Assembly: GCA_903834825.1 (NCBI GenBank)
Contig: CAILKQ010000072.1
Span: 1 to 48,216, forward strand
Length of the DNA stretch: 48,216 nt
Source of the DNA: an uncultured bacterium
GTDB taxonomy: Bacteria; Bacteroidota; Bacteroidia; Chitinophagales; Chitinophagaceae
Direction of reading: 5' to 3'
Shown: piece after piece, positions 24,827-33,026 of the stretch
How positions within the stretch are numbered: position 1 is the first letter of the stretch
Layout of the letters: each line of letters starts with the position of its first letter
Notes under the pieces: generated by a model
What the model saw: the letters and a program-made list of their open reading frames with translations, nothing else
What the model was told of the DNA's origin: nothing
Databases searched by the model: none
Program-made: the position numbers and the translations under genes

Positions 24827-25372
24827 ATGATGGAATGGAAACTGGTTAAGTCTGATTATCTTTTTGATGATCTATGGTTTACTGTCAGAAAGGATACCTG
24901 TATGCGGGGAGATGGGAAAATCATCGATCCTTATTATGTATATGAATTTCCTGATTGGGTGACTGCAGTTGCCATGACCAAGGCTGGGGAGTTTATTTTT
25001 GAAAGGCAGTACCGGCATGCAAGTGGGCTGACACTGATGGAAATTCCAGGCGGATGTGTGGACACCGAAGACAAGGATCTTGAATCTGCCATTGCCAGGG
25101 AACTGCGCGAAGAGACAGGGTATCAGTTCGAGTCTTTTGAATACCTTGGCAAAACTTCCGCAAATCCTTCTACGCACAACAATTGGATGCATTTTTACCT
25201 GGCAAGGGGAGGTGAAAAAATTGCAGCGCAATCACTCGATGCCAATGAAGAAATTGAAATACACTTGCTCAGTATTGATGATGTAAAAAGCCTGTTGAAA
25301 AAAAAAATGAGATTCTGCAAAGCATGCATGCTACTGCATTGTTTTATGCATTGTCCAAACTGGGTGAATTGA
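24827..25372 (+). CDS. Nudix hydrolase, 3' end frameshifted at a poly-A run
   Basis: A 181-residue reading frame with an ADP-ribose-pyrophosphatase-like Nudix fold. EIPGGCVDTED and ARELREETGYQ (residues about 72-98) form the Nudix box, with two extra residues between the first Glu and REL. It should cleave a nucleoside diphosphate linked to another moiety. At 25298-25307 ten A occur; after it this frame gives a Cys-rich, odd tail (RFCKACMLLHCFMHC). The -1 frame instead continues as NEILQSMHATALFYALSKLGELNY and stops at 25380, which looks like the true family tail. Either one A is missing from the sequence, or RNA polymerase or ribosome slippage makes the full protein. Confidence 0.82.
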   Translation: MMEWKLVKSDYLFDDLWFTVRKDTCMRGDGKIIDPYYVYEFPDWVTAVAMTKAGEFIFERQYRHASGLTLMEIPGGCVDTEDKDLESAIARELREETGYQFESFEYLGKTSANPSTHNNWMHFYLARGGEKIAAQSLDANEEIEIHLLSIDDVKSLLKKKMRFCKACMLLHCFMHCPNWVN

Positions 25373-25373
25373 A

Positions 25374-26678
25374 TTATTGAGACCATTTTTCCCTATCAAC
25401 TTCACCCACAACAAAAATACTGCCACAAACCAATACAAGGTCATTGGCTCCTGCCATTTTAATTGTATGCTCAATGGCCGAATTCACATCTGGATACGAT
25501 TGGCCTCTCAGGCCTGCTGTAGTTGCCATTTTCTCTAATTCTTCTGTGATGAGGGCTCTTGGTATCTGGGCTTGCGTAAAGGCGTACATTGCTTGCTGAG
25601 GAAGTTGGGCAATCACAGCTTCAACATCCTTGTCCTTGGACAAACCAAGGATGATGAATAGCTTTTCAAATGCAGATGCATTGATTTGTTGAACCACTTT
25701 CTTGATTCCTTCTGTATTGTGGGCAACGTCGAGAATCAAAAGGGGGACGGTGTTGATAACTTCCCATCTTCCGTGTAGCCCCGTATTTTTTTTTGCATAT
25801 GCGATGCCCTTCACAATATCGTCATCTTTGATTTTCCATCCCTTGTTAATCAGCAGATCAACCGCGGCAATGACAGTGCGGATATTTTCTGCCTGGTAAA
25901 AGCCTGTAAGGTCAGCATTGAATTTTCTGGTTGATCCATCTTTGATGCAAGTCAATTCAATTGAAACGATGCCAGGGCTTATCGATTGCGCAGCAGTATT
26001 CCAGATGGCATCTGCAAAAACAATGGGGGCATCCAACTGCCTTGCCTTCGTTTCAAACACTGTTGCAGTTTCAACATGGGTTTGTCCAACGACTACAGGA
26101 ACATTTACTTTGATGATTCCAGCTTTTTCTCCTGCAATCAATCCGAGGGTGTTTCCAAGCAATTGAACATGGTCCAGTCCAATATTGGTGATGATGGACA
26201 TTTCAGGGTGGATGATATTAGTACTGTCTAGTCTGCCACCCAGCCCTGTTTCAATGATGGCCACTTCAACCCCTTCTTTTGCAAAATGGTCAAAGGCCAT
26301 GGCCACGTTAACTTCAAAAAAAGAAGGTTCCAGTGCTTCAATCAGGTGGGTGATGTTTTCGGTAAATTCGACCACCTGCCCGGTAGGAATCATCTCCCCA
26401 TTGATCCGGATCCGCTCCCTGAAATCTTTTAAATGGGGGGATGTATATAGACCGGTTTTAAACCCCGCTTCCTGCATGATGGAGGCCAGGATATGGCTAA
26501 CTGATCCTTTACCATTCGTTCCTGCTACATGGATGGTTTTGAAGCGCTGCTGGGGGTTGCCCAAGGCTGCACAAAGGGCAATCGTATTGGAAAGATCCAT
26601 CTTGAGTGCTGCTGCCCCTGTTCGGCTGAACATGGGTAGTTTTGAATAGAGGTATTCTATGCAGGATTGATAGTCCAT
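25374..26678 (-). CDS. folC: Bifunctional dihydrofolate/folylpolyglutamate synthase
   Basis: A 434-residue Mur-ligase-fold enzyme that adds glutamate to dihydropteroate or folates. The P-loop is VAGTNGKGSVSH, followed by the Omega-loop/SPHLKDFRERI element (here TSPHLKDFRERIRING). TNIGLDHVQLLG and GEKAGIIK, then DVAHNTEG in the C-terminal domain, are all intact. With thyA and folA it makes a third folate-related gene in the window. ATG 26678 is preferred; an extension to 26732 would read through the promoter palindrome. Its last bases overlap the alternative end of the Nudix gene. Confidence 0.95.
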   Translation of the reverse strand: MDYQSCIEYLYSKLPMFSRTGAAALKMDLSNTIALCAALGNPQQRFKTIHVAGTNGKGSVSHILASIMQEAGFKTGLYTSPHLKDFRERIRINGEMIPTGQVVEFTENITHLIEALEPSFFEVNVAMAFDHFAKEGVEVAIIETGLGGRLDSTNIIHPEMSIITNIGLDHVQLLGNTLGLIAGEKAGIIKVNVPVVVGQTHVETATVFETKARQLDAPIVFADAIWNTAAQSISPGIVSIELTCIKDGSTRKFNADLTGFYQAENIRTVIAAVDLLINKGWKIKDDDIVKGIAYAKKNTGLHGRWEVINTVPLLILDVAHNTEGIKKVVQQINASAFEKLFIILGLSKDKDVEAVIAQLPQQAMYAFTQAQIPRALITEELEKMATTAGLRGQSYPDVNSAIEHTIKMAGANDLVLVCGSIFVVGEVDREKWSQ

Positions 26679-26683
26679 GGTGT

Positions 26684-26701
26684 AAAGATATTGTATCTTT
26701 G
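26684..26701. promoter_or_regulatory. Palindromic divergent promoter between folC and the glycosyltransferase
   Basis: AAAGATA-TTG-TATCTTT is a perfect 7-bp inverted repeat. The right half is an exact plus-strand -7 box, TATCTTTG (26694-26701), five bases before the glycosyltransferase ATG. The left half read on the minus strand is TATCTTTA (26683-26690), one mismatch from consensus, five bases before the folC ATG. Confidence 0.6.
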
Positions 26702-26706
26702 CAACC

Positions 26707-27822
26707 ATGAGTATGTTAATGTGGGTGCCCATGTTGGCTTTTTCCCTTGCCGTTCTGATCCAGGGATTTTATTATTTGCGGTACTTTTGTTTGCTTGCTT
26801 TCTATAAGCAAAACCATGCGCTTTCAGCCAAAGAACAGGCCGTCAGTGTCATCATTTGTGCCCGCGATGAGGCCGATCAAATTGAGACCAATTTGCTTGG
26901 CGTGCTTGCACAGACGTATCGCAGTACACATGAAATTGTGGTTGTCAATGACAATTCCCTGGATGACACAAAATACCTCCTGGAAGGCTTGTACCGTGAC
27001 TTTAAGCAACTGCATATTGTAGAACTGAAACAGGAAGCTTTGCACATACCTGGGAAGAAATTTCCCCTTTCCATGGGCATTAAAAGTGCCAAGTACGAGT
27101 TGATTTTGTTGACTGATGCAGATTGTATTCCAGCCTCTGAACATTGGATCCTCAAAATGCAGGCCGCCTTTAAAGAGGGCATTCAAATTGTATTGGGTTA
27201 TGGTGCTTACAAAAGAAAGAAAGGACTCCTCAACAGGGTCATTCGTTTTGATACTTTCCATACTGCTTTGCAGTACTTATCCTGTGCCCTTGCAGGGCAG
27301 CCTTACATGGGTGTTGGAAGGAATTTAGCATATAAAAAGGAATTGTTTTTCAAGCAAAAAGGGTTTGCCGCACACCATCATTTGCCTGGAGGCGATGATG
27401 ATCTTTTTATCAATGCGTGTGCAACCGGTGAAAACACAGCCATTGTGATTGACAAGGATGCATTTACCTATTCAACACCACCAGCATCCGTCGGAGAATG
27501 GATCAGTCAAAAAGAGCGTCACAATTCAACAGGAAAATATTACAAAGGCAAGCATAAGTTCCTGTTGGGCGTTTACATGACTTCCCATTTCCTTCTGTAC
27601 CCACTGATGGTGGCTGCATTAACCACCTTCGACTGGCGCTGGGTACTAGGGGTGTGGGGAATAAGATTTTTGATTCAGGGGATTGTGTTTTTCAAATCCA
27701 TGAAAAAACTGGGTGAAACAGATCTCTTTCCCTTCTTTTGGCTTTGGGATATTTGGATGTTTTTTTACTATTTGATTTTCATATCTTCTATATGGAAAAA
27801 GCCTCGCAACCAATGGAATTGA
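26707..27822 (+). CDS. Membrane-anchored family 2 glycosyltransferase
   Basis: A 371-residue GT2 protein. An N-terminal hydrophobic segment (about residues 2-25) precedes the catalytic domain, with VSVIICARDEA, EIVVVNDNSLDDT, the metal-binding LLTDADC (about 134-140), and GGDDDLFINA (about 228-237), which holds the acceptor-site acids. Two or three C-terminal membrane helices follow (about 285-362). It likely transfers a nucleotide-activated sugar to a lipid or polysaccharide at the inner membrane; donor and acceptor are unknown. Its last 10 bases overlap rsmG. Confidence 0.87.
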   Translation: MSMLMWVPMLAFSLAVLIQGFYYLRYFCLLAFYKQNHALSAKEQAVSVIICARDEADQIETNLLGVLAQTYRSTHEIVVVNDNSLDDTKYLLEGLYRDFKQLHIVELKQEALHIPGKKFPLSMGIKSAKYELILLTDADCIPASEHWILKMQAAFKEGIQIVLGYGAYKRKKGLLNRVIRFDTFHTALQYLSCALAGQPYMGVGRNLAYKKELFFKQKGFAAHHHLPGGDDDLFINACATGENTAIVIDKDAFTYSTPPASVGEWISQKERHNSTGKYYKGKHKFLLGVYMTSHFLLYPLMVAALTTFDWRWVLGVWGIRFLIQGIVFFKSMKKLGETDLFPFFWLWDIWMFFYYLIFISSIWKKPRNQWN

Positions 27823-28439
27823 TACTCAAATATTTCAGTGATTTTTCTCCAAGACAGTTGAATCAATTTACACAATTGAGAGAACTGTATCTTGATTGGA
27901 ATGAAAAAATCAACGTTGTATCCAGAAAAGATATAGCGTCACTTTATGAAAGACATGTTCTTCATTCTTTGTCCATTGCAGCGCGATATCCATTTGCCAG
28001 TGGTCTGGAAATTATTGATATAGGAACTGGCGGAGGATTTCCCGGCATCCCACTGGCCATCTTTTTCCCTGAAGTGCAGTTTCATTTGGTTGATTCAATT
28101 GGCAAAAAGTTAAAAGTTGTTGAAGCTGTTTCTGCTGCCCTTGACATTTCGAATGTAACCATTCAGCATTCCCGGGCTGAGGATATCAAGGGGCGTAAAT
28201 TTGATTTTGCTGTATCCAGGGCTGTAGCTCCTTTGGGTGAACTCTGGAAATGGAGCAGACCTCTGTTGAAGAAAGAAAGAAAAATGGAGGACCTTAAAAA
28301 TGGCTTGATCTGTTTAAAGGGGGGTGATTTAACTGAAGAAATTGCTGTCTCCAATACAAGGCCTCATCAGCAACCCATAGGCGACCTTTTTGACGAAACA
28401 TTCTTTCAGGAAAAATACATCCTCTATGTTCCTTTATAA
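27813..28439 (+). CDS. rsmG: 16S rRNA (guanine-N7) methyltransferase RsmG
   Basis: A 208-residue RsmG (GidB), which methylates G527 of 16S rRNA at N7. The SAM site IIDIGTGGGFPGIPLAI is near residues 68-84; FHLVDSIGKKLKVVE, HSRAED and the characteristic FAVSRAVAPL follow. ATG 27813 (MELILKYF) gives the usual family N-terminus; an ATG at 27792 is also in frame. The 10-base overlap with the glycosyltransferase gene suggests coupling. Confidence 0.95.
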   Translation: MELILKYFSDFSPRQLNQFTQLRELYLDWNEKINVVSRKDIASLYERHVLHSLSIAARYPFASGLEIIDIGTGGGFPGIPLAIFFPEVQFHLVDSIGKKLKVVEAVSAALDISNVTIQHSRAEDIKGRKFDFAVSRAVAPLGELWKWSRPLLKKERKMEDLKNGLICLKGGDLTEEIAVSNTRPHQQPIGDLFDETFFQEKYILYVPL

Positions 28440-28509
28440 AATTGTCATAACAAGATAATTGGAACAATTTTAGCTATACTTCACTCCAAAACAGGAGCCG
28501 CTCAAACAA

Positions 28510-28620
28510 ATGGAAGAAAAACATAACAATATCAGGGTCAGTGTTGTAGAGGACAATCATTTCATTCGAATGGCCCTTTTACAATATCTACAAGAAATTG
28601 CATGTCAACAACAGGGGTAG
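28510..28620 (+). pseudogene. Truncated response-regulator receiver domain
   Basis: ATG 28510 opens 36 codons. The product, with IRVSVVEDNHFIRMAL after a short polar start, is the first strand and first helix of a REC receiver domain, including the acidic ED pair that helps bind Mg2+. It stops at TAG (28618-28620) before the phosphoacceptor Asp, and no other frame downstream restores a receiver or DNA-binding domain before the converging Hpt-like gene. It is therefore best read as a remnant left by a deletion. See the finding on the adjacent Hpt-like gene. Confidence 0.65.
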
Positions 28621-28660
28621 AAGCGTATAATAAGTTTTACGGAAATGGAAACTCAAATCA

Positions 28661-28999
28661 CTAGGGAAGTGAACCAAGGAATTCTTTTACCAATTTTAAT
28701 TTTTCATCTGTTCGGCTGAGGGCTTCTAAAAAAGCAGGATCGTGTTCTACAATAGTCTCACCGGTTTTTCTAATGTCTAAAAATTCTTCATATTTTTTGA
28801 TCAGTGTATCCAGCTCAAAAATTACCAAACTTGGCCTTATTTTATGCAATAGAAATTGGAATTGATCGATATCAGTTGTGGTGGGTAAATTGTTAAAATG
28901 CTTCTTAAAAGTCTCAAATTCGTTGAGGAAAATAGAAGTGATCCTGCGGTTGAGCACCGGATCTTTCCCTGTCATGTTGTTGAGTCTTTTAAAATCCAT
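28661..28999 (-). CDS. Hpt-like histidine phosphotransfer domain protein
   Basis: A 112-residue, all-helical protein. A leading segment (LNNMTGKDPVLNRRITSIFLNEF) resembles the first Hpt helix, and FLLHKIRPSLVIFELDTL around residues 50-67 resembles the Hpt active-site helix HxxKxxxxxxG/FxxL with His near residue 52. Hpt proteins relay phosphate between receiver domains. The usual Lys-Gly-Ser after the histidine is replaced by Ile-Arg-Pro-Ser, so phosphotransfer is plausible, not certain. It converges on a truncated response regulator. The start is ATG 28999. Confidence 0.6.
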   Translation of the reverse strand: MDFKRLNNMTGKDPVLNRRITSIFLNEFETFKKHFNNLPTTTDIDQFQFLLHKIRPSLVIFELDTLIKKYEEFLDIRKTGETIVEHDPAFLEALSRTDEKLKLVKEFLGSLP

Positions 29000-29137
29000 C
29001 CAGGGTTAAAATTAGCAAATTTCTTGATTTGGAAAATATTGCCTGAACTACGTAATAGTAAGTAAAAATACTTAATATTATTAAGGGTCCTTTTCGAATG
29101 CTTTAAAAAATGTAAAAACAACTTAAATGAGTAGTTT

Positions 29138-29160
29138 CCGCCTGAACAGGCGGCTTTTTT
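29138..29160 (+). terminator. Plus-strand terminator in the divergent Hpt/mutS gap
   Basis: CCGCCTGAACAGGCGG forms a GC-rich hairpin (CCGCCT stem, GAAC loop) followed by C and six T. No plus-strand gene lies between 28620 and this site, so it may end a short non-coding transcript or be a leftover of the lost response regulator. Confidence 0.75.
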
Positions 29161-29239
29161 ATTTTGAAAAAAGGTGTTCTCATGGCAAGAGAAGCTTTGA
29201 ATGTGGACTAATTGTTCAATGACTCTTCCTCTGCTTTCG

Positions 29240-29247
29240 TATTTTTG
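29240..29247 (+). promoter_or_regulatory. -7 box upstream of mutS
   Basis: TATTTTTG is an exact TAnnTTTG match, 23 bases before the mutS ATG and downstream of the terminator at 29138-29160. The nearest TTG lies about 25 bases upstream, slightly far. Confidence 0.5.
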
Positions 29248-29270
29248 AATACGGTTTTCAATATACCAAC

Positions 29271-31862
29271 ATGTCAAAAAATGTCCATGATACGCCATTG
29301 ATGCAACAGCACGGGGCCATTAAGCAGAAGTATCCCGATGCCATCCTTTTGTTCAGGGTAGGAGATTTTTATGAAACCTTTGGGGAAGATGCCATAAAGG
29401 CATCAGCAGTATTGGGAATTACGCTGACCAAGCGAAACAATGGTGCTGCTTCAACCCTTGAATTGGCGGGGTTCCCCTACCATTCTCTTGACAATTATTT
29501 GCATAAATTGGTAAAGGCTGGTTTTCGGGTGGCCATCTGTGACCAGTTGGAAGATCCCAAAATGGCCAAAGGAATTGTAAAGCGGGGTGTAACCGAAATG
29601 GTGACGCCTGGGCTGGCCACGCATGATAAATTGCTGGAGCACAACAGCAATAATTTTCTGGCAGGCGTTCATTTTGGAGAGAAAGTAAACGGTATTTCCT
29701 TTTTGGATATCTCTACTGGTGAATTTTTTGTGGCACAGGGGGACCATGAATACACGGATAAGTTGTTGCAGACATTTCAGCCTGCGGAAGTTGTTTTTCA
29801 AAAAGGGCGGCAGGCAGATCTTGGGGATCATTGGGTTAAAAAATTTTACACCTATGGATTGGATCCATGGATTTTTGACCACAGGTATGCGGAAGAGGCT
29901 TTGCTGCGGCATTTTGGTACATATTCCCTGAAAGGGTATGGTGTCGAAGACATGGAAGAGGGTATTGTTGCAGCTGGGGCAGTGTTGCACTATCTTGGTG
30001 ATACGGTACACCCCAACACCAGTCATATTGCTGCTATCCACAGGATCAATAGGGATGAGTACCTCTGGATGGATCAGTTTACCATCAGAAACCTTGAGCT
30101 CATTTACGCAGGTGTTGATGGCGGGGCAACATTGTTGAAGACCATAGATAGTACTGTTTCTCCAATGGGGGCGCGCCTGATGAGAAGATGGGTACTGATG
30201 CCCCTTGTACAAAAAGAGCAGATTGAAGAACGCGCAACACTTGTTGCTACCATTTTGGCCAACAGGGAATGGGGAGCGGCCGTCTTACAAAACATAAAAC
30301 AATGTGGCGACATTGAAAGATTGGTGAGCAAGATTCCCTCCAGGAAAATTGGTCCCCGTGAAATGTTGCAATTGGCCAATGGGTTGGAGCAGGTGAAGTT
30401 GATCAAGATTGCAGCGGGAGATTTAAATGATCCCTACCTGTTCAGGCTTGCAGAAAAACTCAATGGTTGCAGTATCATCAAGGAGAAAATTGTAAGGGAA
30501 ATTGCAGATGATGCCCCTGCCCAGACCGTTAAGGGTGGATATATTGCAGCGGGGGTTGACACAGACCTTGATCATTACCGCAGCCTTGCCAAAGGGGGTA
30601 AAAACGTGCTGGTAGAAATTCAACAGCGTGAGGCTTTGAATACCGGTATCAGTTCCCTGAAGATTGGATTCAACAATGTTTTCGGATATTATCTTGAAGT
30701 CAGCAATACACACAAGAACAAAGTTCCGGCAGATTGGATCAGAAAGCAAACCCTGACCAATGGAGAAAGGTATATTACCCCTGAGTTGAAAGAGTACGAA
30801 GAAAAGATCATGGGTGCTGAGGATAAAATACTACAGTTAGAATCAAAGATCTATGATCAATTGCTTGCTGAATTGCAGGAGTATATCGTTCCCATGCAGC
30901 AGAACGCACATGCCATTGCAGTGATTGATTGTCTTTCCAGTTTTGCCACCAATGCAGAAGCCTATCGATATTGCAGGCCAACAATCCATGAGGATGGGGA
31001 TCTCCACATCATTGCTGGAAGGCATCCTGTCATTGAGCATCTCTTGAAACCGGGAGATGCCTATATCGCCAATGATGTCCACCTTGATCAGGACAATTGT
31101 CAGTTGATTATTTTGACGGGTCCAAACATGAGTGGTAAGAGTGCATTGCTCAGACAAACAGCCATCATCACCCTGATGGCACACCTGGGCAGCTATGTGC
31201 CAGCACAGGAGGCAATCATTCCGATTACAGACAAGATATTTACAAGGGTTGGTGCATCGGATAACCTCAGCGGGGGTGAATCTACCTTTATGGTGGAGAT
31301 GAATGAAACTGCCAGCATCATCAACAATATCTCATCACGGAGTCTTGTGATTCTTGATGAGATAGGCAGAGGAACCTCTACCTATGATGGAATTTCCATC
31401 GCCTGCAGCATCGCAGCGTTTTTACACGATGCTGATCAACGCCCCAAAACATTGTTTGCAACCCATTACCATGAAATGAATGAGCTTGAGCTTGGCCTTC
31501 CCAGGATCAAGAATTTTCATATCACCCATAAGGAAGTTGACAACAGGATCATCTTCTTGCGAAAGTTGGCTCCAGGTGGAAGTACCCATAGTTTTGGTAT
31601 TCATGTTGCCCGAATGGCAGGGATGCCACTTGTTTTGGTCAATAGAGCCGAAGAAATTTTGCGGGAACTTGAAAAAAAACAGGGGATTTCAGTTTCGTCA
31701 GCCCACAAACCGGAGGTTCCCGGAATTCAACTTTCCATTTTTGATACCCATACTGAAGTCTTTGCGGGCATCAGGGAAATGATGGGTGGGGTTGATGTAA
31801 ACAACCTTACTCCGTTGGAAGCGCTGGTTATTTTGAGTGAGATCAAGAAAAAAATCAATTGA
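29271..31862 (+). CDS. mutS: DNA mismatch repair protein MutS
   Basis: An 863-residue MutS, normal length. It recognises mismatches as a dimer and signals repair. The mismatch-reading Phe33 and Glu35 are in GDFYETFGED. The connector, lever and clamp regions follow, then the ATPase: Walker A GPNMSGKS (617-624), Walker B region VILDEIGRGTSTYDG, and ATHYHEM. The C-terminal helices end in LSEIKKKIN. Its TGA ends directly next to the stop codon of the converging cysteine desulfurase gene with no gap. Confidence 0.98.
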   Translation: MSKNVHDTPLMQQHGAIKQKYPDAILLFRVGDFYETFGEDAIKASAVLGITLTKRNNGAASTLELAGFPYHSLDNYLHKLVKAGFRVAICDQLEDPKMAKGIVKRGVTEMVTPGLATHDKLLEHNSNNFLAGVHFGEKVNGISFLDISTGEFFVAQGDHEYTDKLLQTFQPAEVVFQKGRQADLGDHWVKKFYTYGLDPWIFDHRYAEEALLRHFGTYSLKGYGVEDMEEGIVAAGAVLHYLGDTVHPNTSHIAAIHRINRDEYLWMDQFTIRNLELIYAGVDGGATLLKTIDSTVSPMGARLMRRWVLMPLVQKEQIEERATLVATILANREWGAAVLQNIKQCGDIERLVSKIPSRKIGPREMLQLANGLEQVKLIKIAAGDLNDPYLFRLAEKLNGCSIIKEKIVREIADDAPAQTVKGGYIAAGVDTDLDHYRSLAKGGKNVLVEIQQREALNTGISSLKIGFNNVFGYYLEVSNTHKNKVPADWIRKQTLTNGERYITPELKEYEEKIMGAEDKILQLESKIYDQLLAELQEYIVPMQQNAHAIAVIDCLSSFATNAEAYRYCRPTIHEDGDLHIIAGRHPVIEHLLKPGDAYIANDVHLDQDNCQLIILTGPNMSGKSALLRQTAIITLMAHLGSYVPAQEAIIPITDKIFTRVGASDNLSGGESTFMVEMNETASIINNISSRSLVILDEIGRGTSTYDGISIACSIAAFLHDADQRPKTLFATHYHEMNELELGLPRIKNFHITHKEVDNRIIFLRKLAPGGSTHSFGIHVARMAGMPLVLVNRAEEILRELEKKQGISVSSAHKPEVPGIQLSIFDTHTEVFAGIREMMGGVDVNNLTPLEALVILSEIKKKIN

Positions 31863-32990
31863 TCAAATAAGTTCCTTGAGCGCCTCAATGACGGCGTCAA
31901 TCTCTTGCCTGGTATTGTATTTGCTGAAGGAGAATCTCACAGTGGATTGGTCAGGTAACTGGAGCGCATTGATCACATGAGATCCTTGATTGGCGCCACT
32001 GCTGCATGCACTGCCCCCTGAAACACAGATATTCCTGATGTCCATATTGAAGAGCAGCATTTCGGATTTTTCTGTTCTGGGAAATCCAACATTCAATACC
32101 GTGTAGAGGCTATCCTCTGATGGGTCGCCGTTGAAAACAACCCCTTTGATATTTTTTTCCAGTGATGTTTTGAGGTATGATTTTAATGAAGCAATCTGTG
32201 CATGATCAACTTCATGGTTTTTCATTGCAATTTCAAGCGCTTTTGCAAATCCAACAATACCATAAACGTTTTCTGTTCCTGCCCTCATGTTTCTTTCCTG
32301 TCCCCCCCCATGAATGAATGGATTCACTTTGTTCCTTGCATTGATGTACAAAATCCCCACACCCTTTGGACCATGAAATTTATGGCTTGCACCTGTAATG
32401 AAATCAATATTTATTTCGGCCAGGTTGATGGGGAAATGGCCCACAGTCTGAACCGTGTCTGAATGGAAAACGGCATTGTATTGCTGGGCCAGTTCTCCTA
32501 TTCTTTTGATGTTGCTGATATTGCCAATCTCATTGTTGGCATGCATCAAGGTGATCAATGTTTTCTCTGGTGAAGAAGACAGTTTCAGTTCAAGATCATT
32601 GAGGTCTACATGACCATTGGGAAGGATGTTGACAAACTCAAGGCTTGCATGACCCTTGCTTGCAATAAAATTGCAGGTATGAAGGGTCGCATGATGTTCA
32701 ATCGGGGAACTGATGATTCTGGTACAGCCCAATTCCTTTATTGCAGCGAAAATGGCGGTATTGCTGCTCTCAGTTCCTCCACTGGTAAAAAATATTTCAG
32801 ATGGATGGGCATGAAGTACTGCTGCTACTGATTTACGGGCTTTTTCAATGGCCAGCCGGTTCTCCCTTCCGTATGAATAAATCGAAGACGGATTGCCGAA
32901 ATGTTCAGTAAAATAAGGTGTCATCACCTCGAAAACCAACGGGTCTATTGGAGTCGTAGCAGCATTGTCTAAATATATTCTGGCGGCCAT
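31863..32990 (-). CDS. Cysteine desulfurase (NifS/IscS-like)
   Basis: A 375-residue PLP enzyme that takes sulfur from cysteine as a persulfide for Fe-S clusters or thio-modifications. The PLP lysine is Lys204 (GASHKFHGPKG). LDNAATTP, TSGGTESSN and HSDTVQT are conserved. The persulfide Cys329 lies in SGGSACSSGA, typical of the IscS/NifS branch with its flexible loop. No iscU or suf genes are adjacent, so its physiological acceptor is not shown. It is followed upstream (on the minus strand) by the phosphohexomutase with a 36-base gap. Confidence 0.92.
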   Translation of the reverse strand: MAARIYLDNAATTPIDPLVFEVMTPYFTEHFGNPSSIYSYGRENRLAIEKARKSVAAVLHAHPSEIFFTSGGTESSNTAIFAAIKELGCTRIISSPIEHHATLHTCNFIASKGHASLEFVNILPNGHVDLNDLELKLSSSPEKTLITLMHANNEIGNISNIKRIGELAQQYNAVFHSDTVQTVGHFPINLAEINIDFITGASHKFHGPKGVGILYINARNKVNPFIHGGGQERNMRAGTENVYGIVGFAKALEIAMKNHEVDHAQIASLKSYLKTSLEKNIKGVVFNGDPSEDSLYTVLNVGFPRTEKSEMLLFNMDIRNICVSGGSACSSGANQGSHVINALQLPDQSTVRFSFSKYNTRQEIDAVIEALKELI

Positions 32991-33026
32991 ATCCTAACCT
33001 GTTTTTTCAAATATACGAAACAGGGT

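Noticed and set aside
28438-28471. AAAATTGT/ACAATTTT inverted repeat after rsmG as a terminator
   Set aside because: The stem is entirely AT-rich except for one pair, the loop is 18 bases and no T run follows, so termination is doubtful.
29451-30212. Minus-strand open frame opposite mutS
   Set aside because: Shadow of MutS; no signal peptide, no domain, Cys/His-rich composition of a reversed coding strand.
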